Positions 25,640-34,660 of a stretch of DNA of 64,000 nucleotides are shown here, piece after piece (the stretch's first letter is position 1; each line of letters opens with the position of its first letter). A program made the position numbers and the translations under genes. A model generated the notes under the pieces. That model was given only the letters and a program-made list of their open reading frames with translations, was not told the DNA's origin and did not search any database. The stretch spans positions 130,606 to 194,605 of the forward strand of contig NZ_VEED01000010.1 of assembly GCF_007678255.1 (NCBI RefSeq). The letters run 5' to 3'. Source of the DNA: Bacillus sp. X1(2014) (GTDB taxonomy: Bacteria; Bacillota; Bacilli; Bacillales_B; DSM-18226).

Positions 25640-26557
25640 TTAATAGAGAACACGCCATAAATAAAAGGTTGCATAGGATTCCCAGTTCTCCCATGGCGTT
25701 GATAATTCTAAGATTTCCTCCTTGGTCGGCTTTCTATCCATATTAAGTATTGTTTTAATGGCATTGATTAAACCTACATCATCGATTGGAAAGGCGGTAG
25801 GGAAGCGCAGGCAGCGCATCAGGACATAATTGGCTGTCCATGGGCCAATCCCACGTATTTTAATTAAGTTTTTTTCGACCTCTTTAAAGTTTTCAACTTC
25901 CATTAATTTTACTTTGGATAATTCACCGCTGGCCATTAATTGCGCAATCCCAATAATATATTCACTCTTTTTCACGGTCATTTTTATTTCTGCCAGATCA
26001 ATGGGTGTGAGTTTAGCAATTCGTTCGTAGGAAGGAAAAATCCAATATTTTTTTCCTTCCCATTCCTTTGACTCACCAAATTTTTCAACAAATTGCTTCT
26101 TTAATGAGTAGGCGAAGTTTAAGTTAATTTGCTGACCTAATACTCCCCAACAGAGTGCCTCAAACAAATCTGGAATGCCGATAAGTCGTAATCCAAAAAA
26201 ATTTTCTACGGGCATTTTAAGTAATGGGTCAGCTTTCGCCATTTGATAAAAGGGAGTTAAGTCGTTATCTAGGTCAAACCATTCTCTGATATAACGGATC
26301 ATTTCTATCATGTCGTTCGGTTTGCCCTTTAAAAAGTGTACAATCATTTGGTTTGAATCATTGACTTTTATTCTTACAAGGGTTGGAATTTCACCAACTG
26401 AAATGACCCTTGTAATGGTATCATTTTCAACTTCATACATACATTCATTTTTATTCCGCTCTAGATAACCAAGATTTACTTTGAGATTAAACTCTTCTGG
26501 CAGTGGAATAATGAGATCTTCGTCTTCCTTTTCAATCGTACTTCTAATAGTAGTCAC
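25640..26557 (-). CDS. DNA-3-methyladenine glycosylase II (AlkA family)
   Basis: 305 residues. The C-terminal HhH-GPD domain has CWGVLGQQINLNFAYSLKK, the helix-hairpin-helix LIKIRGIGPWTANYVLMR and the catalytic Asp in FPIDDVGL. This is the base-excision enzyme that removes alkylated purines. An ATG at 26587 is in frame, but GGGGGGATACC lies directly before a GTG at 26557, which is the better start. It stands alone and points away from the 2-hydroxyacid dehydrogenase. Confidence 0.88.
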   Translation of the reverse strand: MTTIRSTIEKEDEDLIIPLPEEFNLKVNLGYLERNKNECMYEVENDTITRVISVGEIPTLVRIKVNDSNQMIVHFLKGKPNDMIEMIRYIREWFDLDNDLTPFYQMAKADPLLKMPVENFFGLRLIGIPDLFEALCWGVLGQQINLNFAYSLKKQFVEKFGESKEWEGKKYWIFPSYERIAKLTPIDLAEIKMTVKKSEYIIGIAQLMASGELSKVKLMEVENFKEVEKNLIKIRGIGPWTANYVLMRCLRFPTAFPIDDVGLINAIKTILNMDRKPTKEEILELSTPWENWESYATFYLWRVLY

Positions 26558-26734
26558 GGTATCCCCCCAGCTATCTGCTATATTCAATTATTATTATCAT
26601 AACAGAATAAAAAGTTAGGTTTGTACCTTGATGCCCCAATCAAATATCTATTATTTTCCACTTAATTAAGTGTATATTGAATATATGTTAATTTCTTCTA
26701 TTAAGGAACTAATAATGAATGTGAGGAATCTTAG

Positions 26735-27721
26735 ATGAAACCAAAAGTTATTGTCTATAAAAAGGTTGATTTAGAAGTTTTAGAATATGTTCGTGATAAT
26801 TGTGAAGTTATTTATTTTGAAAACCTAGATACAAAGACATTTCCTAGCTTTTACCAAGAATTAAAGGATGCAGTAGGGATTCTAGGCTCTGGTTTAAAAA
26901 TGGATGAGAAGTTTTTAGAGCAGGCCCCTAACCTAAAAGTGATAAGTAATATTTCAGTTGGCTACGATAATTTAGCTCTTGAGGAAATAACAAAACGAAG
27001 AATTATGGCGACCAATACACCTGGTGTTTTATATGATAGTGTTGCCGATACTATTTTTGGTTTATTATTGGCAACCGCAAGAAGAATGCCAGAATTAAAT
27101 CAGATGGTAAAGTCAGGAAAGTGGACATCGAAAATTAGTGAAGAGCAATTTGGCGTTGAGGTTCATCATAAGACATTAGGTATTATCGGAATGGGAGGGG
27201 TAGGTACGGCTATTGCCAAACGGGCTCATTTTGGTTTTGATATGCCTATTTTGTATCATAATCGCTCGCGAAATCTAGAAGCTGAACAAACCTTTCAAGC
27301 AACCTATTGTTCACTTGAAGACATTTGCCAGCAAGCTGATTTCATTTGCTTAATGACGCCGCTAACTCCAAATACTGTTAAGTTAATCGGAGAAAAGGAA
27401 TTTAAATTAATGAAGAAATCAGCCATTTTTGTTAATGGTTCGCGCGGGGAAACTGTTGACGAAGATGCCTTAGTTCGGGCTCTTCAAAATGGAGAGATTT
27501 TAGCTGCAGGACTTGACGTCTTTACACAAGAACCAGTAAACCCAGACCACCCGCTATTATCAATGGATAACGTCGTCACATTGCCGCATATTGGTTCTGC
27601 TACTTATGAAACACGATTGAAAATGGCCAAACTTGCTGCGGAAAATTTAGTGATCGGTCTGCAGGGAAAACAGCCGCCTTCCTTAATCAACCAGGAAGTT
27701 TTAAGCGAAGTCCGGTCTTGA
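26735..27721 (+). CDS. D-2-hydroxyacid dehydrogenase (glyoxylate/gluconate reductase type)
   Basis: A 328-residue NAD(P)-dependent enzyme. Nucleotide-binding GMGGVGTAIAKRA near residue 152. The catalytic triad is Arg in NGSRGETVDE (about 232), Glu in FTQEPVNPDHPLL (about 261) and His in LPHIGSAT (about 281). It reduces glyoxylate, hydroxypyruvate or 2-ketogluconate, and the physiological substrate is not determined. GTGAGGA precedes the ATG. Monocistronic by appearance. Confidence 0.88.
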   Translation: MKPKVIVYKKVDLEVLEYVRDNCEVIYFENLDTKTFPSFYQELKDAVGILGSGLKMDEKFLEQAPNLKVISNISVGYDNLALEEITKRRIMATNTPGVLYDSVADTIFGLLLATARRMPELNQMVKSGKWTSKISEEQFGVEVHHKTLGIIGMGGVGTAIAKRAHFGFDMPILYHNRSRNLEAEQTFQATYCSLEDICQQADFICLMTPLTPNTVKLIGEKEFKLMKKSAIFVNGSRGETVDEDALVRALQNGEILAAGLDVFTQEPVNPDHPLLSMDNVVTLPHIGSATYETRLKMAKLAAENLVIGLQGKQPPSLINQEVLSEVRS

Positions 27722-27751
27722 GCAATTGGTAATATCCAACAATCATTTTCA

Positions 27752-27764
27752 GGTGCCTGACACC
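27752..27764 (+). repeat. GGTGCCTGACACC dispersed repeat
   Basis: Perfect 13-base copy, plus orientation, in the dehydrogenase-ctaB gap, 23 bases before the -10 element of ctaB. Confidence 0.75.
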
Positions 27765-27786
27765 AATTAATGTGATAATCTATATA

Positions 27787-27795
27787 TGGTATAAT
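27787..27795 (+). promoter_or_regulatory. Extended -10 promoter of ctaB
   Basis: TGGTATAAT at 27787-27795, with a weak TTAATG 17 bases upstream, 45 bases before the ctaB start codon. Confidence 0.6.
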
Positions 27796-27839
27796 AGTAT
27801 TAAATTTGTTTTCAACTACTTCTTAGGAGAGGATATTAA

Positions 27840-28784
27840 ATGAGTAATAATGAGATACCTTCTCTACAGAAGGATGGAAGGTCTATAATATTAAATCAAC
27901 GAAATCTATCTAGTTTAATGACTGATCTAAAGTTACTATTTAAAGCAAATGTTTTAATCGCTAATGTCCTGCCGGTGTTTGCAGGATTCTGGTTAGCCCT
28001 CCATTTTACGAATGCTTCCCTTTCAAGCAATATAGGTATATTACTTTTGACCATTTTTGGAAGTACAATGGTAATTGCCGGGGCACTTGCGCTCAATAAC
28101 TGGTACGATGTTGATATTGATACAGTAATGGATCGTACAAAGAATCGTCCAACGGTGACAGGGAATTTCTCACTAAAGCAAGTATTAACCATTGGAATTT
28201 CACTTACTGTAGTTGGCTTTATTTTATTACTGTTTACGACATTCGAAGCGGCGTTATATGGTTTCGTCGGCTGGTTTACTTATTGTTTTCCCTATACCAT
28301 GTGGTCGAAACGAAAGTATACCTTTAATACCATAATTGGCAGTGTGTCTGGTGCAGTTACACCTTTAATTGGCTGGACAGCGATCGCACCTGGATTTCAA
28401 AAGGTACCAATGATTATGTTTTTAATCTTGTTTATTTTTCAAATGCCGCATACCTTCGCGATAGCCATCAAGAAATATAAAGAATATAAAGCGGCTGGGG
28501 TGGCAATGCTTCCTGTTGTTCGTGGCCTTTCCGTAACTAAACGGCAAATGGTCATGTATATTGCCTGCTTGTTTCCATTGCCATTCTTTTTAGATTCACT
28601 TGGAACTACCTTTATGGTCATAGCTACTTTGCTTAACGCAGGGTGGTTGGTGGTAAGTATTAGCGGTTTTTTTATCAAAGATAACCTGAAATGGGCACAA
28701 GTGAATTTCTTATACTCTGTAAATTATATAACCATTATCTTCCTCATGATGATTGTGGTTACCTTACCGATTTTCCATCGCTAA
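27840..28784 (+). CDS. ctaB: Protoheme IX farnesyltransferase (heme O synthase)
   Basis: A 314-residue UbiA-family membrane prenyltransferase with about nine helices. The first Asp-rich motif is NNWYDVDIDTVMDRTKNRP, with the Lys/Arg-rich segment typical of CtaB. The second is at YCFPYTMWSKRKYTFNTIIGS, and FQMPHTFAIAIKKYKEYKAAG holds the conserved PH-F region. It farnesylates heme B to heme O for heme-copper oxidases. GGAGAGG precedes the ATG. It directly precedes the ba3-type oxidase operon, though a terminator lies between them. Bacillus genomes often carry a second ctaB in the caa3 operon. Confidence 0.92.
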   Translation: MSNNEIPSLQKDGRSIILNQRNLSSLMTDLKLLFKANVLIANVLPVFAGFWLALHFTNASLSSNIGILLLTIFGSTMVIAGALALNNWYDVDIDTVMDRTKNRPTVTGNFSLKQVLTIGISLTVVGFILLLFTTFEAALYGFVGWFTYCFPYTMWSKRKYTFNTIIGSVSGAVTPLIGWTAIAPGFQKVPMIMFLILFIFQMPHTFAIAIKKYKEYKAAGVAMLPVVRGLSVTKRQMVMYIACLFPLPFFLDSLGTTFMVIATLLNAGWLVVSISGFFIKDNLKWAQVNFLYSVNYITIIFLMMIVVTLPIFHR

Positions 28785-28797
28785 AAGAAATATTTGA

Positions 28798-28854
28798 AAA
28801 AGTCTGATCGCTGTAGGCAAATACAATGCCTACAATCGATCGGGCTTTTTTTTT
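28798..28854 (+). terminator. Terminator after ctaB
   Basis: Outer arms AGTCTGATCG and CGATCGGGCT enclose inner arms TGTAGGC and GCCTACA, followed by a long T run. Confidence 0.85.
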
Positions 28855-28978
28855 ATTAATTGGCTCTCTTATATGTATTTAATTTTTTAAATGCAAAGAT
28901 GTGTGATGCGGTTCACTACAATGAGAATTGTTCCCAACTATGATATAAGTATGAAAATCACAAAGGGGATGATTCGGA

Positions 28979-29128
28979 ATGGGAGCTGCTAAAGAAAACA
29001 ACAAAAAGAAGTCAGGAGAAGTTCATGAAGTACCGTTAAAAGGAACATGGATATCCGTAAGTGTTGTGGGAGTAGTCATTCTACTTACGTATTTCTTATT
29101 ATATGGACTTTACATGTCTAGAGTTTAG
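28979..29128 (+). CDS. Cytochrome c oxidase subunit IIa (ba3 type)
   Basis: 49 residues: a polar Lys-rich start, then VPLKGTWISVSVVGVVILLTY and one transmembrane helix ending LYGLYMSRV. This matches the small CbaD/subunit 2A that precedes subunit II in ba3 oxidase operons. AAAGGGGATG lies at good spacing before the ATG at 28979. Twelve bases separate it from subunit II. It supplies the helix missing from the single-helix subunit II of this oxidase class. Confidence 0.8.
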   Translation: MGAAKENNKKKSGEVHEVPLKGTWISVSVVGVVILLTYFLLYGLYMSRV

Positions 29129-29140
29129 GGGGGGGTTGGA

Positions 29141-29608
29141 ATGAAGATGCATCTTGATGAAAAAATTTGGCTGACCTTAAGTTTTGGGATAATCATGATT
29201 TTCATGTTTATCACAGGCTATCAAGCATTTGCCTTGGATATGGCTCCACCAAGCAATAAGGAAATTATTGATCCCCAAAAGGTGGACCAAATCGCACCAT
29301 TCGATAAACCAGGTGTTACTAAAATTGGTGAAAATGAATTTGAGGTTGTAATGACATTACAAGTATTTAGTTTTAATCCAAGTAATTTTGAAATCCCTGC
29401 TGGTTCCACAGTACATTTTACTCTAACCTCCAAAGATGTGGTCCACGGCTTTGAAGTAGCTGGAACAAACGTGAATGCAATGGTAATGCCAGGACATATT
29501 CAAAAAATCACCCAAAAATTTGATAAACCAGGCACTTACTTAGTGTTATGTAATGAATATTGTGGTGCTGGTCACCAAGCAATGAGTACAACGATTACGG
29601 TTAAATAA
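29141..29608 (+). CDS. cbaB: Cytochrome c oxidase subunit II (ba3 type)
   Basis: 155 residues, with one N-terminal helix and then a cupredoxin domain. The CuA centre is complete: His in VVHGFEVAG, then VLCNEYCGAGHQAM with the two Cys, Glu, His and Met ligands. The short single-helix form with no cytochrome c domain is typical of ba3/B-type oxidases. GGGGGGG lies before the ATG (a second ATG two codons later is possible). It accepts electrons from cytochrome c for subunit I. Confidence 0.9.
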   Translation: MKMHLDEKIWLTLSFGIIMIFMFITGYQAFALDMAPPSNKEIIDPQKVDQIAPFDKPGVTKIGENEFEVVMTLQVFSFNPSNFEIPAGSTVHFTLTSKDVVHGFEVAGTNVNAMVMPGHIQKITQKFDKPGTYLVLCNEYCGAGHQAMSTTITVK

Positions 29609-29622
29609 AGGGGGGAAAGAAA

Positions 29623-31302
29623 ATGCAAACAGTAAAATCACATACACTAAAAGATCGAGCAAATAAAGTAATGGGGATCAGTAAGGAAGATGCTATATTA
29701 ACCAAAACATATATCTTTGTAGCATTTACTGCACTGCTTCTGGGCGGAATATTAGGACTGCTGCAAGGACTAAATAGGTCAGGACTTTTAGAATTGCCAT
29801 CATGGCTTAACTATTATCAAGTACTAACAGCACATGGTTTATTATTAGTTGTTGTCTTAACTGCCTTCTTTACGATTGGATATTTTTATGCATCACTTTC
29901 CCATACTTTAGGGGGGCTGTTGCCAAAAGTTAGGAAGATTGCTTGGATTGGTTTTGGAATGAAGATTATCGGCTTTGTTTTATGTGTGGTCCCAATTTTA
30001 ATGAACGAAGCATCAGTTATGTATACATTTTATCCGCCAATGGCAGCGCATCCTGCCTTCTATATCGGGTTAGTATTCATTGCCCTAGGCGTTTGGATGT
30101 GCTGCATTGGGGCGTTTATCAATGTCGCTAATTGGAGAAAAAACAACAAAGGTCAACATGTTCCTATTCTTGCTTACTTTGCAACCGGCGTTTTTATCCT
30201 ATTGTTCTTTGCTCTAATCCCAGTTGCAATTGAAGTTTTAACGATCATTCCATGGGCGTTTGGCTGGGTTGAAACAATTAATGTCATGGTTGCTCGGACA
30301 CTTTTTTGGGCGTTTGGACACACGCTGGTTAATATTTGGTACTTAACGGCCGTGTCTGCATGGTATGTTATTGTCCCAAAAATTATCGGTGGAAGACGTT
30401 GGAGTGATATCTTAACACGTGTTGTTATTATCGCCTTAGTTGTAATGAACATCACTGGTGGATTCCATCATCAGATTATCGACCCAGGAATTTCAGAAGC
30501 AGTTAAATTTATGCACGTATTTATGAGTTTAGCGATTGGTTTCCCATCATTAATGACTGCATTTGCTATGTTTGCTGTATTTGAGAGGACAGCTAGAAAA
30601 CAAGGTGGAAAAGGTCTTATTGGATGGTATAAAAAAATGCCATGGGGAGATGTGCGTTTCCTAGCACCATTTATTGCAATGGTTGCCTTTATTCCAGCAG
30701 GTGCAGGCGGGATTGTTCAAAGTACGAACCAGCTAGACCAGGTCGTTCATAATACCATGTGGATTGTTGGGCATTTCCATTTAACACTAGGAATGTCAGT
30801 CGTAATGACTTTCTTTGGAATTAGTTATTGGTTAGTTCCGTATATTTCAAAACGTGTTTTAACTCCACAAATAAATAGATTAGGTGTTATTCAAACTTGG
30901 ATCTGGACAATTGGTATGATATTTATGTCAGGTGCTATGCATTGGGTAGGATTACTTGGTTCTCCGCGAAGAACTTCCTATACAACCTACGGTGATAATG
31001 CAACAGCATTAAGCTGGGACCCGTATTTAATGTGCTTAGCTGTGGGAGGAACACTATTAATTATCGGTGTTATTCTTCAAGTGTATGCTGTTGTCAATAT
31101 GATGTTTTTTGCGCCAAAAGGTGAACCAGAATTTCCCATTGCGGAAGAGGAAGAAAATGCAACAAGAACACCATACTGGACAGAGCGTTGGGGCCTTTGG
31201 ATTGTTGTTATGTTATTAGTTGTGGCAATGGCCTATGTTATCCCATTGACGGAATTTATCGTCAATGCACCTCCAGGGTCACCGCCGTTTAAAACATGGT
31301 GA
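29623..31302 (+). CDS. cbaA: Cytochrome c oxidase subunit I (ba3 type)
   Basis: A 559-residue polytopic heme-copper oxidase subunit with about 13 helices. The segments AHGLLLVVVLTAFFTIGYF (low-spin heme His), WAFGHTLVNIWYLTAVSAWY (CuB His and the cross-linked Tyr), GFHHQIIDPG (two CuB His) and MWIVGHFHLTLGMSVV (heme His pair) supply all metal ligands. The absence of the D-channel motifs of A-type oxidases and the flanking small subunits place it in the B family. These are high-affinity terminal oxidases suited to low oxygen. Confidence 0.93.
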   Translation: MQTVKSHTLKDRANKVMGISKEDAILTKTYIFVAFTALLLGGILGLLQGLNRSGLLELPSWLNYYQVLTAHGLLLVVVLTAFFTIGYFYASLSHTLGGLLPKVRKIAWIGFGMKIIGFVLCVVPILMNEASVMYTFYPPMAAHPAFYIGLVFIALGVWMCCIGAFINVANWRKNNKGQHVPILAYFATGVFILLFFALIPVAIEVLTIIPWAFGWVETINVMVARTLFWAFGHTLVNIWYLTAVSAWYVIVPKIIGGRRWSDILTRVVIIALVVMNITGGFHHQIIDPGISEAVKFMHVFMSLAIGFPSLMTAFAMFAVFERTARKQGGKGLIGWYKKMPWGDVRFLAPFIAMVAFIPAGAGGIVQSTNQLDQVVHNTMWIVGHFHLTLGMSVVMTFFGISYWLVPYISKRVLTPQINRLGVIQTWIWTIGMIFMSGAMHWVGLLGSPRRTSYTTYGDNATALSWDPYLMCLAVGGTLLIIGVILQVYAVVNMMFFAPKGEPEFPIAEEEENATRTPYWTERWGLWIVVMLLVVAMAYVIPLTEFIVNAPPGSPPFKTW

Positions 31303-31351
31303 TTACAAAAAGATAAAAGCCCTTAGGCGCTTTAGCTGGACAGTTTTTAAA

Positions 31352-31390
31352 TAAAGAGATAGCTCGTTTGCTAGGGCTATCTCTTTATAC
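31352..31390 (+). terminator. Terminator after the oxidase subunits
   Basis: AAAGAGATAGC / GCTATCTCTTT with a 12-base loop, followed by ATACTT. The tail is weak in T, so it may allow read-through to the SCO gene. Confidence 0.6.
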
Positions 31391-31420
31391 TTAAAAAAAT
31401 AGATTTGGGAAGTGATCTTC

Positions 31421-32053
31421 ATGATCAAAAATAGACATCATATATTTGCGTGTTTGCTTGTTATCTTTTTTGGCTGTGCGTTGTTTTATTGCGGAACAGA
31501 TGGTTTCACAGCCTTTACGGCAGAAACGGCGCGGGTAAAGGACCTAATTGACGATAAGCCCAAATTCCCAAACGTAACCTTAGAGGACAGCAAAGGGAGG
31601 GAATATTCTATTTCTGAATTTGAAGGCAAATATGTATTTATTACCTTTTTGTATACTTCCTGTACAACGGTTTGTCCTCAATTAGAAATGAATATGTCGA
31701 AAGTTTATGATAAGGTACCAAGCAAATATATGGGCAAAGATATTGTCTTTTTAAGTATCAGCTTCGATCCTTCCAGGGATGACCCAGCCACGTTGGATAA
31801 ATACCGAGGCTATTTTAATAGTGATGGTGAAACATGGAGGATGGCAAGAATTGCAAATAAAACAGAATTAAAAGCATTGTTAAAAGCATTCGGTGTGATT
31901 GTCATTCCCGATGAATACGGTAATTTTGCCCATAATTCGGCTTTTTATATTGTTGATAAAAAAGGTAGACTTCTAAATGTTTTAGACTACAAAAAAACTG
32001 ATGAAGCTGCTAAAAAGCTTACCGGGATTCTTGTCAAGGAAGCCGGGGAATAG
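31421..32053 (+). CDS. SCO1/SenC family copper chaperone
   Basis: 210 residues, with an N-terminal hydrophobic anchor containing a possible lipobox-like FGC near residue 18. The thioredoxin-like domain has the copper motif TSCTTVCPQLE (CxxxC) and the distal His in NFAHNSAFYIVD. It delivers copper to the CuA site of cytochrome oxidase on the outer face of the membrane. GGGAAGTGA precedes ATG 31421. It lies just downstream of the ba3 oxidase genes, so that oxidase is its probable client. Confidence 0.88.
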   Translation: MIKNRHHIFACLLVIFFGCALFYCGTDGFTAFTAETARVKDLIDDKPKFPNVTLEDSKGREYSISEFEGKYVFITFLYTSCTTVCPQLEMNMSKVYDKVPSKYMGKDIVFLSISFDPSRDDPATLDKYRGYFNSDGETWRMARIANKTELKALLKAFGVIVIPDEYGNFAHNSAFYIVDKKGRLLNVLDYKKTDEAAKKLTGILVKEAGE

Positions 32054-32055
32054 TT

Positions 32056-32613
32056 ATGAAGCAATCACTATATGGCTTATTGATCCTCCTATTTCTTGCA
32101 CTGCCTCCTGTGGCAAATTTAATGGAATCAGTCATGATTATTCATATGCATATGCAAATGCCTTTGTTAATTTTTACCGGATTTCTCTTTGCCCGTATTT
32201 TTCAACTACGCTTCCCACGCTTTTTTGAAAAATGGAATGGAAATGGAATACCAGGAATCATCTTGTTTGTAATCATTGTCTCTTATTGGACACTGCCAAG
32301 GTCAATGGATGAAGCATTAACTTTACAGAGTATGGAAGTGTTTAAATTTACTAGTTTATCCTTATTGGCAGGGATCCCACTAAGGGATAGTTGGAAAAAG
32401 CTTAAGCCTGTTAGTAAACATATCACTTTCTATTTTTTTATTATCATGTTTTCCGCAATGGGGTGGTTATATATCGATTCTCCCGTGCAATTATGTAACA
32501 ACTATTTAATTATTGACCAAATTACACTAGGCTGGGGATTTATAACAACTGCAATCTGTATGGTCATTTATTTGGTTTATAATGCTTTCGTTGACCCAAC
32601 GAAATACGAGTAA
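32056..32613 (+). CDS. Membrane protein of the ba3 oxidase cluster (hypothetical)
   Basis: 185 residues with five to six hydrophobic helices, starting two bases after the SCO gene and so certainly cotranscribed with it. It has a His/Met-rich first loop (MIIHMHMQMP) and further Trp/Tyr-rich helices. I know similar proteins only from their place beside ba3 oxidase and SCO genes. The His/Met cluster could bind copper or heme, which would fit an assembly role, but that is inference. Confidence 0.65.
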   Translation: MKQSLYGLLILLFLALPPVANLMESVMIIHMHMQMPLLIFTGFLFARIFQLRFPRFFEKWNGNGIPGIILFVIIVSYWTLPRSMDEALTLQSMEVFKFTSLSLLAGIPLRDSWKKLKPVSKHITFYFFIIMFSAMGWLYIDSPVQLCNNYLIIDQITLGWGFITTAICMVIYLVYNAFVDPTKYE

Positions 32614-32635
32614 CAATTAACACTCTTTATGATTC

Positions 32636-32677
32636 AAAAAAACTGTTAGGATACATTGCTCCTAACAGTTTTTTGCA
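32636..32677. terminator. Bidirectional terminator
   Basis: AAAAACTGTTAGG pairs with CCTAACAGTTTTT, with T runs on both sides. It serves the SCO operon and the convergent permease. Confidence 0.85.
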
Positions 32678-32699
32678 TTCGATATTTTATAAGAGATTC

Positions 32700-33800
32700 T
32701 TATGGTTGGTTTGAAGCAGTTGCCCTTTTTCGCGCCTGCAGAAACTTTATAACATTTAAAACGATGGTCTTGACTACGGCATAAAACGGTACTGCCAATA
32801 CCATTCCCAGGATGCCAGCTAAATTTCCGGCAGCGAGCAAGACGATAATGATTGTCGCCGGGTGGGTATCAAGTGATTTTCCAAGGATGAGCGGTGATAA
32901 AACATTCCCTTCCACTTGCTGGGCAATCACAATAATCAAAATAACTAATAATGCTTTTGTTGGTGAATCAAATAATGCAACAATTACAGCGGGTGCACCG
33001 CCTAGAATGGGGCCGACATAAGGAATGATGTTGGTAAACGCAACAATTACTGCCATAACTAGCGCAAATGGCAGCCCGATAATCAGGTATCCAATAAAAG
33101 CAAGTATTCCAACTGACAGGGCAACAATAACTTGTCCTTGAATATAGGAGGAAAGGGTTTCACCTGTCTCTTTCAACATAAGCAATCCTGCTTCTCGATA
33201 TGAAATAGGAAGGAATTTTGTTACAGCCTTAGGGAACTTATGTCCATCCTTAAACATATAGAACAGTAAAAACGGAACGGTAGCTAGAATGACAGCGATA
33301 TTTGCAAACACACCAAGGATATTCGTAATACCGCCAGTAATCCTGTCCGGCAAGGTATTTGCATAGGCTATCAGTTTTTCCTTACCGGTTTCCAAAAGAT
33401 CATTTTGCTCTTCCATGATCCATTTAAATTCAGAACTCGATGATAACTTATCAAAATACTGCAAGGTCTTGTTGGCATAATCAGGAAGTGCATTAGCAAG
33501 TGCGGTAAATTGCTCTGAGATGGCAGGAACCAAGTTGCCAATTGCTAAAACAAGAATACCAATAAACACTACATAAATGATTAGGATGGCAAGAATTCTG
33601 GGCACTTTTTGGCGCTGAAGAAAATTAACGATTGGATTTAGTAAGAAAAAGAGAAATCCAGTAATAAGAATTGGGAAAAAAAGAGTAGAGAAAAAGATAC
33701 CGATCGGCATAAATAAAAATGAAATCTTTGTTGAAACAAAGATGATAGTTAATATTAGAAGGATTTGGATTAACCCATATTGGAATTTTCTTTTTGACAT
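32700..33800 (-). CDS. AI-2E family transporter (permease)
   Basis: A 366-residue membrane protein with paired N-terminal helices, a soluble loop of about 100 residues and about five C-terminal helices. The family C-terminus includes FTNIIPYVGPILGGAPAVIVAL and EGNVLSPLILGKSLDTHPATI. The family includes TqsA and many Na+/H+ or metabolite exporters, so autoinducer export should not be assumed. AAAAGGGGAAAATA precedes the ATG. Single gene. Confidence 0.88.
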   Translation of the reverse strand: MSKRKFQYGLIQILLILTIIFVSTKISFLFMPIGIFFSTLFFPILITGFLFFLLNPIVNFLQRQKVPRILAILIIYVVFIGILVLAIGNLVPAISEQFTALANALPDYANKTLQYFDKLSSSSEFKWIMEEQNDLLETGKEKLIAYANTLPDRITGGITNILGVFANIAVILATVPFLLFYMFKDGHKFPKAVTKFLPISYREAGLLMLKETGETLSSYIQGQVIVALSVGILAFIGYLIIGLPFALVMAVIVAFTNIIPYVGPILGGAPAVIVALFDSPTKALLVILIIVIAQQVEGNVLSPLILGKSLDTHPATIIIVLLAAGNLAGILGMVLAVPFYAVVKTIVLNVIKFLQARKRATASNQP

Positions 33801-33880
33801 TATTTTCCCCTTTTTTCAATTAGTATAGCTAAAATTATATCAAAAACTTGGAATAGAAGACAAATAATAGTATTTCTTTT

Positions 33881-33893
33881 GGTGTCAGGCACC
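33881..33893 (-). repeat. GGTGCCTGACACC dispersed repeat
   Basis: Perfect copy in minus orientation (reads GGTGTCAGGCACC on the plus strand), about 95 bases upstream of the yknW-like gene. Confidence 0.75.
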
Positions 33894-33988
33894 AGATGGG
33901 TACACCTGAAAAAAATGAAACTTTCGGCTTAGTTTGTCGTATACTTAAATGGAAGAATTTACATAAATGGAAAGAAGGGGTGTTAGAT

Positions 33989-34660
33989 ATGGAATTGCAG
34001 ACAGAAGTAAATATACAAAAAGAGAATCCTAAGTTATTAGGAATGTTTACGAGTCCAGGGGTACAGTTTGAGCGGATTAAGCAAAGTCCGAAAATTTGGG
34101 CACCACTAACTATTATTAGTATCCTTTATGCCATTGGGATGGCGTTAATGGCCTTATCACTAGACGCAGCTACTTTAATTGCTCAAGGAGTGCCAGAAGA
34201 TCAAGTTGAATTGGTGTTAACCATTACAAAGGTAACTGTTGCAGTCACGGGCATCATTACGCCTATTATAGGTGTTTTAGTTTGCAGTGCTATTCAATTA
34301 GTGATTGCCAAAATTGCTAGTTCCACTGTTTCTTTTAAACAATTATTATCTATGAATACTTTTATCATGATTATCGGGGCAGCAGGACTTATATTGAATA
34401 TGGGAATCAGATATGCCATCGGCGGGGACCCAGAAATATATATTACTAGTTTAGCAGGGCTTCTCAATCAAGATAAAGCTGGTGTTTTAGGTTCAATCGA
34501 GGTATTTGGGATCTGGTCCGCCATATTGACTGCCTTGGGCCTTCATAAAACAGCGCAATTTTCTAAAGGTCTGGCATGGACAATTGCGGTGATTTTCTTT
34601 GTTGTTAGTATTGGCTTTGCTTTGGTCGGTACCCTTTTACAGGGAGCGCCGAAGCTATAA
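33989..34660 (+). CDS. yknW: Yip1-domain membrane protein (YknW-like)
   Basis: 223 residues with five hydrophobic helices and the Yip1 opening LGMFTSPGVQFERIKQSPKIWAPL. In B. subtilis YknW, of this family, heads yknWXYZ, an exporter that protects against the SdpC toxin and requires YknW for assembly. The same order is seen here. ATG 33989 follows GAAGGGGTG. An upstream in-frame ATG lacks such a site. It overlaps the next gene by one base (TAATG). Confidence 0.85.
   Translation: MELQTEVNIQKENPKLLGMFTSPGVQFERIKQSPKIWAPLTIISILYAIGMALMALSLDAATLIAQGVPEDQVELVLTITKVTVAVTGIITPIIGVLVCSAIQLVIAKIASSTVSFKQLLSMNTFIMIIGAAGLILNMGIRYAIGGDPEIYITSLAGLLNQDKAGVLGSIEVFGIWSAILTALGLHKTAQFSKGLAWTIAVIFFVVSIGFALVGTLLQGAPKL

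Noticed and set aside
32700..33800. Autoinducer-2 exporter
   Set aside because: The AI-2E family name is broad and most members have other or unknown cargo. The sequence supports only the family.
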